Both the position numbers and the translations under genes were made by a program. Shown piece by piece: positions 22,351 through 33,059 of a stretch of DNA of 64,000 nucleotides; the stretch's first letter is position 1; every line of letters begins with the position of its first letter. The notes below the pieces were generated by a model that was given only the letters and a program-made list of their open reading frames with translations, ran no database searches and was not told where the DNA came from. The stretch covers positions 5,845,675 through 5,909,674 of the forward strand of contig NC_087078.1 of the NCBI RefSeq assembly GCF_026151205.1, written 5' to 3'. Source of the DNA: Bolinopsis microptera. Lineage: Eukaryota; Ctenophora; Tentaculata; Lobata; Bolinopsidae.

Positions 22351-22596
22351 ATATGTTGTAGGTTTATAACTTACAAAGACGCACGCCGAATTGGACTCGT
22401 CGACGGTCACAGGAGGAGCAAACCCAGCAAACCCTACCGGCCGGGGAATATCTCCAAAAGTAAAATAAATAGAACCTTCCGGTTTTAACAAAATTTCCGT
22501 CTCGTAAATTTAAAGGAGGCTCCCCAGGAGCACAATTTGGAACAACTTAGATTCTGAATTAAACCGAAAAGTTTGATTTTTGGCTAAATAAAAGAT

Positions 22597-23192
22597 TAGG
22601 GGGTGCACCATAAAAATAAACTTGCTCGGATTTTTAAAATTTTTGTACCATTGTTTTCTAGAGACTGTGAGAATTTTCACAATACCAAATTTGTCATACC
22701 TTTTTGGAAAGATCAGTGAGTTTCGCCTAGGTGCCATATTTGATGGTGCGCGGCTTTTGGAGCAAAATTAGCTGTAAAAGTCGCGTAATTTGACCAAATT
22801 TGACCAAATTCGTTGATTTTTGTCGTATTATATGGATATATCTTCAGTTCCTTGAATGAGATCATTCTGAAAATTGGCGACGACCTTCCAATAGGGCTTT
22901 CACAACTGTCCGAAAAATTTGGTGGATATCGGAGTTGATATAGTGATCAAAATGGGGCAAAATACGCTGCTTTTAGCTGTAACATAATGTCTGATGGTTG
23001 GATATGCTTTTAACTTTTCGAACACCTTCCTTGTAAGTCTATGAGTAAGCTTACCAATTTTTGTTGCAATCGGATGTCGGGAAGGATACCTAATATCTAT
23101 TTGTTTGAAGAAAATTGTGCTGGCCGAAATTAGCGCTAAGAAACCATCCTACAGTCGGCACGCGCGGCTCACTGTCGATGGCGCACTACCTA
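22597..23192. mobile_element. 596-bp MITE with about 15-bp inverted ends
   Basis: This right-arm insertion is flanked by AAAAGAT at 22590-22596 and 23193-23199; the left arm has the site once. The ends TAGGGGGTGCACCAT and ATGGCGCACTACCTA are inverted with 12 of 15 matches. No long coding frame makes sense as a protein. Confidence 0.65.
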
Positions 23193-23609
23193 AAAAGATG
23201 ACAGCTTTTAAACTTTGCAAAGTCATGTCGCTGTCATGACTACTAAACTAAATGCAGCGTGCGAAAGCTAAACTCGATGTGACGCGCGACGCCAAACGTG
23301 CTGTTGAAAATCTATCACCTCTACTTCTAGCAAGCCCAGCAGGCGGTAAGGTTTTCTGGGCACAAGTCATTTCCGGCGGTCGCGCGCTACTGCAAGCGAG
23401 AGGGCTATAGTTAGAGCACTGAGCAACACATCGCGCCACAAGCCAAATATTTATCAACATCTTGACTAGCTACGCGGTCCTTTTCCGCATGCGCTCGCGC
23501 TGTGCTCAAAAATTGACGTCGTCAATCAATCAACATCAAGATTTTAGTTTTACATTTGACCTTTATGTGAAAAAATCTTTGAATTTTCAATCGGTGGTCG
23601 ATTCCGCCG

Positions 23610-23885
23610 GAGTCCGCGTTGGACCGGAGTCCGCCTAGTGGCTTAGTCCGCGGCGGACACTCCGCCGAGCCGCCGCGGAGCCGCTCGGAGTCCGCGGCGG
23701 ACTTTAAAGTCCGCTCGGAGTCCGCTCGACTCCGCTCGGAGTCCGCTAAAATGTATTCGAGTCCAGTGTAAATACATTTTGGCGGAGCACCGCCGGACTC
23801 CGCTCGGAGTCCGGCGGCTCCGCTGGAGTTCGCTCGGAGTCCGGCGGCTCCGCCGCGGACTCTACTCCGCGACGGATAGTGCCCA
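23610..23885. repeat. GC-rich self-complementary satellite, right arm
   Basis: Shorter counterpart of 18805-19200 in opposite orientation, with the same CGGAGTCCG words. The arms match well at the GGGCACTATCC edge and differ in repeat number. Confidence 0.85.
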
Positions 23886-24719
23886 GGAATTATACGTGGA
23901 TAATGATATGAAAATGTTTGGTGTCAAAATTGAAACTCATTTGTTTACGATCAATGCATTGATAACTTTTTAATTTAAGGTTAAAATATTTAATATTATT
24001 ATTACCTTTTATTTCACTACTCTAAGCTAACCATATAACGTGAGAAAAGTAAGGAATTTTAGTATTTAACTATATTAGTGTCATTTCCTTTCATATAATT
24101 TAACTTTAATAAGTTAATAAAATTATAACACATACTAAAAATTGGAGAGAAGAACACAGCAAAAAAGAAGTTTAATTGTTCCCGGTCTATGATTCTGTGT
24201 CTGTGTCGTTCTCGCACTCTGATTCCTCCGTATGTGTTTCCTTAAAGTGGGCTATCAGTCCTGATGTTATCTCAGTACCCTTGAAGTGCTCTGAAAGTGA
24301 AATGTTGTATTGATTTAACATGGTGCACAAGGTGGTTTACTCTTGCGTATTTGGCAATATTTACCTTTGAGAGTCATGGTAGTAGCTAATAATTAAATAA
24401 AACTTAATGAACATCATTTAATTACTAATATAATAACTAAAATTACTTATCTAATATAATAAAATATAATAGCTTGAATTACTAGAATAATAATTTTGTC
24501 ATATACCTTACTCGGGAATATTATGACTGGGATAAAGTGGTGGGTTTTGGAAAATTCCGCCATATTTTTCCCGGTCATTTATTTTCCCAGTCATAAATTA
24601 ACCCGCTATAATATTCCCGAGTTAGGTACTAACTATTCATAGACTTTTGATGATTATTATATATTACTATAATTACCCTGACATAATAATAATATTTCAA
24701 AATGGCATACTCAATTGTG

Positions 24720-26343
24720 GGTTCTTTTGCGATAGTCAAAACGCGACAACTAGCGCTGGATGGCGACAACTAGCGCTATCCAGCGCTAGTTGTCGCCATC
24801 CAGCGCTAGTTGTCGCTATCCAGCGCTGGATAACGCTGGCCAGCGCAAAATATATATGTTCGATAATTGTCGCTATCCAGCGCTAGTTGTCGCCATCCAG
24901 CGCTAGTTGTCGCCATCCAGCGCTAGTTGTCGCTATCCAGCGCTAGTTGTCGCTGGCTATGCGACACTGTCGCACGCGATAGTTTGCGATGGCCAGCGCA
25001 ACTGGCCATCGCAGAAAACAGTTCGATTACTAGCGCTGAATATCGACAACTAGCGCTGGATAGCGACAACTAGCGCTGGCTAGCGCTGGCCAGCGCTAAG
25101 CGATAGCCAGCGCTGGCCAGCGCTGGCCATCGATATCCAGCGCAAAATTTTTGCGCTATTACTCGTCAGCTAGCGCTGGCCAGCGCTAGCCAGCGCTAGT
25201 TGTCGCTATCCAGCGCTAGCCAGCGCTAGTTGTCGCTATCCAGCGCTAGCCAGCGCTAGCCAGCGGTAACCAGCGCTAGCCAGCGCAATGTATCAAAATC
25301 ATATACTTGCGATATTACTCGAATGATGATTAATCACTTTACACTTGACTGTCACGTGCCTTTTTTAATCCATTCTCTGACTCTAGCTGGTTCTGAACGA
25401 CTTTTCGAAACCCCAACCCTCTAAGTCTAATCTGATCCCAACCCTAACCCTAACCCAATCCTTAACAAAAACATATGCTGAAACCCTAACAATAACGAGA
25501 AATTAGACTAACTTCCTTATACGGTCATATCACGTGATCGATACATGTACAGTTTTCGCCAATATTGAATATCTCGTCAGGAGAGCATTTTAACCCTATG
25601 TCATGGGCCCATGGGGGTTGATTCGGAATAAGCGTCCGCAAATACATCGATTGAAGTTGGACACAACCATCGGGGGCCCTTTTAGAACAATCTCGAAGAC
25701 TGTAGTGTGTAGAGTGATTTAGCACGCTCGATATTAGTATTACTCGTCAGCCAGCGCTGGCCAGCGCAATATAGTTGCAATGTTACTCGTCAGCTAGCGC
25801 TGGTTAGCGCTGGCTAGCGCTGGTAAGCGCTGGTAAGCGCTGGCTAGCGCTGGTTAGCGCTGGCTAGCGCTGGCTAGCGCTGGCCAGCGCTGGTTAGCGC
25901 TAGCTGACGAGTAATAGCGAAAAAATTTTGCGCTGGATATCGATGGCCAGCGCTGGCCAGCGCTGGCTATCGCTTAGCGCTGGCCAGCGCTAGTTGTCGC
26001 TATCCAGCGCTAGTTGTCGCCATCCAGCGCTAGTTATCGAACTGTTTTCTGCGATGGCCAGTTGCGCTGGCCATCGCAAACTATCGCGTGCGACAGTGTC
26101 GCATAGCCAGCGACAACTAGCGCTGGATAGCGACAACTAGCGCTGGATGGCGACAACTAGCGCTGGATGGCGACAACTAGCGCTGGATAGCGACAATTAT
26201 CGAACATATATATTTTGCGCTGGCCAGCGTTATCCAGCGCTGGATAGCGACAACTAGCGCTGGATGGCGACAACTAGCGCTGGATAGCGCTAGTTGTCGC
26301 CATTCAGCGCTAGTTGTCGCGTTTTGACTATCGCAAAAGAACC
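24720..26343. mobile_element. 1.62-kb foldback element made of 20-bp repeats
   Basis: An insertion into intron 2 of the right-arm gene copy. It is flanked by CAATTGTG at 24712-24719 and 26344-26351; the left arm shows the empty site. The ends GGTTCTTTTGCGATAG and complement begin inverted arms of about 580-600 bp built from AGCGCTAGTTGTCGCTATCC and variants (GCGCTGGCCA, GCGCTGGTTA). The middle, about 25300-25740, is unique AT-richer sequence with a short CCCTAACCCTAACCC run. There is no transposase. It is classed as a non-autonomous foldback transposon with an 8-bp target duplication. Confidence 0.9.
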
Positions 26344-27739
26344 CAATTGTGTCTTGTAACGTAGTATGTTGCTACAAATTCTTATCTATAAAAAAAAATT
26401 CGCATCTTACCAAGCATGGCGTGTGAGAGTTGCTCGAAGACATCGCATTGTGGTTCTCGGTGGAAGTACCGGAAGTGCTGTATAACACCCTCCGTCATGT
26501 TCATACCCACAAACCTCTCTGAAATTTTAAATCTTATTAACACCGAGAATTTCGAAATTTAAAGTTCACTTTGCATAAACCTTACAGTAAATCTTACAGA
26601 AATTCTGTAAAACCTGGACAAGTAAACAAAGTATGAAGTAACAACAACAACAGAGAAAGCAGAACTAGAAGTATTGCACACCCAATATCACTTACCCAAC
26701 ATATTCCAACTGGTGGTGAGTTTCCGGAACAGCTCATTTGAGAAGACCTTGTTGAAATATGGGGGAGTGAGCAGAACATCCCATCTGGTGACATTGTGGA
26801 ATGTTCGAGAATCTTTAAACTTTCTCCCTATGTCTTTTAAGCCAGCGGAGCAAGTTTCCAGGTGATCACTTACAGCTCCTAGTTCTGCTTGTGTTGAGTT
26901 TAAATCTCCGGTCACTGTTTCCAATGAAGTTTCAGTCCTGTTCATATCAGCAGTCACCTCCTCTAGATCAGCAGTCACCTCCTCCAGACAAGCAGTCACC
27001 CCCTCCAGCTCAGCAGTCACCTCCTCCAGATCAGATGTTACCCCTTTCAGCTCCTCCTCGGTAGTGTCCAGCTTTTCCTTCGTTACATTAAGCTGCTTCT
27101 TAGCTTCAGTGAAATTCAGTTGACTTGACTCCAACTCTTCTTGAGTTGAATTAAGAAGATTGGCTAGTGTCTTCACTTTCTCCTCCGACCTACTAAGTTG
27201 AGCCTCTGTTCCGTTCAGCCTTCCAGTCACACTTGCCAGCTTCTCTTGTGACTCCTTCAACCGAGTTATTAATTCCTTTCTTGTACATCCCTCAACCTCA
27301 CTCACAGACCCACTCCGTGATCTGTCCAGAATACCTTCCCATCGAAGGAAAATTCCTCTAAATCAAAACATAGTCCCCCTTCTGCTATTTTCTTTATTTC
27401 AGCCGACTCCAATACATTGGAATATACATTGAACTGATAGAGGTCTCCTCCAAACACATAATTACAACTTCCACCATCAAGAACACCAAACCATAACTGC
27501 CCTCCCATCGTCAGCCTCCTCCCTGATGCTGTTTGGTCTGTTGCTACCAAATCACCATCCAGGTATAACTTTATTGTCGTGGACGCTACAGACCACGTTA
27601 TGCAATAACTAAACCACTTGCCCACTGGTACTGTGAAAAGGTTGCGTCTTCCATCCAAACCTTGATCAGCTACTACTCTGTTATAGTACCCATCAGGCGC
27701 AATCAAAATCTCGTAATCGCTAGCCAAGTAGTTAAACAC

Positions 27740-27745
<6 letters not shown>

Positions 27746-27774
<29 letters not shown>

Positions 27775-30700
27775 CCAACTACATTTTTATACATGGCCAC
27801 CAGATTTTTGCCAAATGTATATGTATAAAAATGTATAAAAATGTATAAAAATTACAAAATATGTTTTTTTCCTGTTCGGAAGTTCCCTGGATAGATTTAC
27901 TAGCTGTGGCTAATTTACAATGACAAGTACATCACATGGGAATGTATTTTATTACTTTAACGCCTTTTCTGCTGTTCTTGACTGGTGTTTTCAAGTAAAC
28001 CAGAATGCCAGAAGTTATCTTACCTAGTTAGTAGAGTATTTTTGTATATTGTTTGAATAATTTACGTTACATAAAATGAAAAGTGAGTCAAAAAGTATAT
28101 ATAATACATTCAATTAAACCAAGTGATGCAATTGGCAGAGCACAATCAAATTTTTAGTGTTGCAAATGGCAGAGCACAATTCATTGCTAGTACCAATAAT
28201 ATTTTTTTAAAACATTTTAACAAAACACATGATCTACTCCATTATAGGGGCAGGGATGAGATTGTATGAGACTTCTGATAGCTGAATCTCACGTTTGGTG
28301 TCCACCTTCTTTCCTCGGTACCCTCGTAGAGCAATAAGAGTTGTTCTCAACATTGCAAATCTTATCCTTGTTCTGACATGTCTTACTACATCGCAGTACC
28401 TCTCCTTCCTTTTTCTTGCTATGAGGTCTGCTACTCTGTTGACGAACTGCTCACACTCTTTAGACATTCCTCCAGATGTGAAGAATACAGCTTGGGTGAA
28501 AGTAGCCTTCTCCACATTCAACATTCTCTCCAAGTAGCTCGTCCTTCTTCTCCTTCTCGTTCTCTTTGTATACTTCTTGAAGAGTTTTTGTCCTGTTTGA
28601 TAAGCAATTGGGGTGTGCAACCCTTATGTGAAGAAAGGTCTTATCAAATGGAGTCCAAAGTCCAAACTCCTCTAGCAGATACGTCAAGCCGAGCTTGGTC
28701 ACCTGTTATAGTCTTGGGGTTGAGGCAGTCACCCTCATTTACCTTCTGTAGCTGGGGTTCATCTTTTACATCATGACATAACTCACGAAGGAGATTTGCC
28801 AATGTGTCTCTGATGTTGTTGTGAGTCATTATCACGTAGCCCCCTAGCTTACAGGTGAGAAGGTGGTCAAGATCACTTATTTTCCCACATCCACAGGTGA
28901 TGGGAGTGTTTGTATCCACTATCCACCAGCTGTAGCGTAAGCAGATTCACATCATGACATACCTAATGAAGAAGATTTACCATTGTGTCTCTGATGTTGT
29001 TGTGGGTCATTATCACGATGGGAGCATTTGATATCCATCAGCTGTAGCTAGTGTAAGCAGACACTGTCACGAAACTTCTCCTTGTTCAGTGTGTAGCCAT
29101 ACTGCTGAAGTGGCAATGGACGCTCCCTTTTCTCTTGCTGCTAGTAGTGCTCTCTTAGAGGAGGTGCCACATCTTTCAGCTATAGCATTAAACTTGGTTT
29201 GGAGCTCGAAATTCTTCAATGTTTTCATCAATTCTTTCCCCGATTTTGTGAGGTTCTGGATGCAGTGTTAACTTCCTGTTGGTCCACAATTGCTTTTTTA
29301 GCTCGGTGGTGAGTGGCTTGGAGGCTGTGTACTCAGAGCACGGCATTCCTCAGCTCGTGGGGTTCACCAATGCCCAATCCTCCCAATCTTATTGGTAGAT
29401 TTAACACGTCTCTTTCTAAGTCTGAGATCTCCCTGCCCAGCATCTTTGGCAGGAGCTTTTGTCTTATCTCATGTTCTAGCGGCTCCGTGGCTTCAGAGAT
29501 GTGGGACACAGTCCTTTGAACAAACTTCCATCTGTGTTGGATGCCAGAGATGTAGGCTGAGTAGGCTGCTTGAGGCTCAGATTCTGCAATATCAGCTAGC
29601 ATCTTGATGTCGTCACACCACCCTTGGACCTTATCAGTAATGTACTGATATTTGACACCTGTATTGCCAAGTACTGCTCCAAGATGCCTGGTACCTGATG
29701 TTATTTGCATATTGAATATCCAAACAATGCCTTGGCCTGGTCAATCATCTGAGGGTCCTTGATGATGCTCTTAGATAGATTAGGAAAATAACCGTTCTTG
29801 GGTCCTACTTGAAGCAGCTCCTTCCACCACTTATACATTGCTTCCAATTTCCCTCCAGCAGCACTATCGTCTGCAAACCACACTTGCTTGATTATGTTTC
29901 GCAGGCGGTCAATAGATGGCTTGGTGCTAAGAGCACATCCACCAGTGGCAATATTGTCTCCTTGAGTGAAACCTCCACTGCTATTGATGATCACTCCTTT
30001 GCTATTAGCTACATAGAGGTCTGTTGGTTCCCTGTAGGTGTTCTCAAAGTATTTAGCAAGTGGTGGGCAAGCGTAGTGCACGTTGTTGGTAGCAGCGGTC
30101 CTGTTGAGAGCGTTGAATGCGTTGGAAGCATCCACTAGCAAAATGGCTTCCGTGTCCTTTTTATCATGAACCTCTGCCATAGCGTGTATTGCTGCTTCAA
30201 TTCCCCTTTCGTGACCTACACATGTTTGAAGTGGTCCTGCATCCTTCTGAACATCTTTCTTTAACACCATCATCACACACTTCCCAATAATCCGTCTCAA
30301 GATCTCACCAATACCAATTGGCCTAAGGCCTGGACATTTATCTAGGGGAACCAGTCTACCAGCTGTAAGCACTGCTATTGATTGGAAATTAACATCTTGA
30401 GTACATATGCGCCTGGCTAATCTGGCAATTGCTTCAGCGAGAAGATCCTGGGAATTTCTAAAAGCACAACAGCATAAGATGTGTTGCCAGCACTCTGAGT
30501 CTACTAGCGTTGGGCCACCTGATGTCAGCTTAGCAGCCTTTTTCACTAACTTTGAGTCAATGGCTTCAAATATAACTTCTTCAACTGCTGCTTTATCACC
30601 TGTGATCAGAATTTCAGCTGTTGCAGCCTTAGCAGAGGGGTGCTTTTCCTTTAGCTGTTCAAAGACCATTTCATCAACATCCAACAGTCCTCCACTTTGT

Positions 30701-31905
30701 CGGTTGATGAGCCTGGTTGCTGCGGCCTGGTTGCTGCTGATACTTTGCCGTGGATCATAAGCTGTGCAAACCTGGTGGCAAGGGATCTCTCCCGAGCTTT
30801 ACGTGCCTCCTCAAGTCGGTTCTGAATCTCAAGCCCTTCACTGATTATAGCATTCAAAAATTTAAATCACCAGATTTCCACAAATTCAGCCTTTTTTCAA
30901 GATAATATATAGTGTGATCCTTTGCCCGTGAGTTTTTTATGGTTTTTGTAGCATCATTGGAATGAAGATAAATAATAGTTTTAATGCCACACTCTCCTAT
31001 TCTGTCCTGTCATTAAACAGGTTGATTAACCTGCTTAATTCATGAATATAATGAAGGCATTACCTACTTTACCCGTACCCCGCGGCACTAGGAACATGTT
31101 CTTGGTCCATTTCAAAATTTCACTATAGGCAAAATCAGCAGCAGTTGAGATCTCACTTAAAGAAGCGTGCTTACCCCATTTGATAACTTTAACAGATTTA
31201 ACCGGTTTCTTCTCAAAGGCCTTGCAATTCTTACATACTCACATTATTTCTATGTGTTGCCCATGTTTTTAAAACGTCTTTCTGTGCATACAGCACTTGG
31301 TATGATACCATTTACCACATGGATATAAAATAGGAGGGGAAAAATCATCGTTGTCAATTCCTTTTCTGATTGGTGCCTCAACAGGGCTATGAATATTAGG
31401 AGCTTCTACTTTTACTGAATGATATGTTTCTGATACTTTTACTAAGTCTACTACTAGGACTTGAGATTTAATTGACAAAGGTTTCTCTGTTCTGATGTGG
31501 CGAAAGTCATATCTCGAAGAGGAGGCTTGAGGTTTAATATTTGAGTTTAATACTTTCTGATTATAATAAGGATTTGGGGAGGCCATGTTGGGCGACATAG
31601 GATCATTGGACATAGGATCATTGGACACAGGGTACCTCAAATTATGTGTTATATAGTAGTGTTGAAAGTATTAAAACAGTAGAGTATTAGATTTAGTAGA
31701 TTGCTTAGTTGTTGCAGCTCTTAGTACCCTAGCCACTTAGTACCCTAGCCACGTGTACTAGCATTGTTAGCATTTTAAACACGTTTTGGAAATTTTTCAA
31801 TCCGTTTCCAGAAATTTCCGATTTTATATACATTTATATACATGGCCATCATATTTTTGCCAAATGTATATGTATAAAAATGTATAAAAATGTAGTTGGA
31901 CCCCC
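27746..31905 (-). mobile_element. 4.16-kb inverted-terminus element containing a reverse transcriptase
   Basis: Inserted in exon 1 of the right-arm gene copy with ACTACCGG duplicated at 27738-27745 and 31906-31913; the left arm gives the empty site. The ends are inverted: a G run then TCCAACTACATTTTTATACA on the left, and TGTATAAAAATGTAGTTGGA then CCCCC on the right. The left G run is 30 bases (27744-27773). Just inside both ends there is also a direct repeat of about 55 bp (27792-27846 and 31841-31894) that can fold into a stem (TATACATGGC...GCCAAATGTATA). The cargo, on the minus strand, is a decayed reverse-transcriptase gene. It is either a composite or nested element, or an RT element with unusual termini. 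Confidence 0.8.
28234..31640 (-). pseudogene. Decayed reverse transcriptase with R2-like C-terminus
   Basis: Read on the minus strand, in pieces separated by frameshifts: a Cys/His-containing start ending CGKWYHTKC (31640-31269), possibly part of a PHD finger; a pre-RT block with KWTKNMFLVPRGTGKVGNAF (31226-31035); the RT core (30857-29701) with motif A ILLVDASNAFNAL, motif B TQGDNIATGG and motif C VWFADD; a thumb-like part (29710-29333); a zinc knuckle CGCGKISDLDHLLTC followed by THNNIRD and ARLDVSARGVW (28919-28644); and a C-terminus with RTRIRFAMLRTTLIALRGYR (to 28234). The knuckle-HN-PD order resembles restriction-like endonuclease LINEs such as R2. The knuckle segment is partly duplicated at about 28945-29065. 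It is not functional. Confidence 0.7.
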
Positions 31906-33059
31906 ACTACCGGGTATGAAGATGAGGTGGAGATACGTTTGATCCACGTGCATATGGACAGAGAATCTCGGAACGGGGCCATGTCATAGTTGAAACTAAT
32001 GTAATCGCTGGCAGAAGTTCCAAAGTGTAGGGCAGTGTACTGCTTATAATCAGTTGATGCAACTACAGGCAGGTAGATAACACAAAGGAACAAGACAAAC
32101 ATGGCTGCGATCAGGTTCGAGTTTGAAATGAAGGTAGAATTACTATGTTAACTAGTCCGGGGTATTCTGAGGCGATAAAATGGAACTTTCTGGAGCAAGG
32201 CTGATTACTCTTATCATGAACTAGCATTGAACCGGGAAAGTTGTAATGTTAGATAAGCTAGCAGGGTGGCACGGCAAACCTCGTTAACCAAGGAATTCTC
32301 CAACTTGATGATTTATCTCGCATAAATTTTAGCATTCACTTGAAGTTCAGAAACCTAATATGATAATAATGCAGGTCTGGTTTATAACTTTATATTATAC
32401 GGGACGGGTACAGCACTCTGGTTGTTGGTGGAATTAATACAAAAAGTAACGAGATAAGACTATCACTAGCTTACAATTTTTTTACTGATTTGATAAAAAT
32501 CTGTTAATTATAGTTATACTCCCACATTTATCAATTCCTTGGATTTCAAATTGAATTTCCTTCCCAGACAGTGCTGGCTTATTAAAGTTCATGGTAAACT
32601 AGAAATCAACGGGTCACGGGTGATTGGTCTTGGTAGGTTATTAACATACAACTAGAAATCTAATTGTGAAATTGACTGAAGGGTTGTTATATGTCTTATG
32701 CCCAGTGACCAGTGAGCCCGTAAGATTTGAGTGCAAGTACCACTATTTTGGTATTGATCAAAATTACTAAATATTCTATCACAATTGTAACCGACTTCAC
32801 AGAAGTCGATAAATGCACTTAGTAAATACTCTTGCAGGTCCAACCCGTAGTTGGTGACAGTTATAGTTGGTCCTTCTCTCATCTGATCTTATTAACCCTG
32901 TCAATGATGAGCTATGGAGGAGTCATTGAATCTCATTAAAGCTGGCCTTGTCAGTGACGTACTGTGAAGATTGATTGATCTCATTAATTTGGCCTTGTTA
33001 GTGACGTGATATCAAAAAATCAATGGATCTCATTAATTTAACCTTGTCAGTGACGTGCT

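Larger units (their letters stand above)
24187..32102 (-). pseudogene. Broken right-arm copy of the pentraxin-like gene
   Basis: Exon 3 (24187-24290), exon 2 (26411-26518) and exon 1 (26696-27745 plus 31906-32102) all match the gene at 16019-18114, with the same splice sites and only scattered substitutions. Exon 1 is interrupted by the 4.16-kb insertion 27746-31905 after the residues ...SSSYPVV. About 13 bases (GACACTAGGATCC in the left copy) are missing near 27352, which shifts the frame between the pentraxin domain and the coiled coil. Intron 2 carries the 1.62-kb foldback element. The signal peptide region is intact (start at 32102). This may be a dead paralogue or a disrupted allele. Confidence 0.85.

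Noticed and set aside
25430-25460. Short CCCTAACCCTAACCC run that could suggest a telomere
   Set aside because: Only two to three units, inside the core of a transposon; no array and no chromosome-end context.
28295-30760. Plus-strand frames across the 4.16-kb element
   Set aside because: They are antisense shadows of the minus-strand reverse transcriptase.
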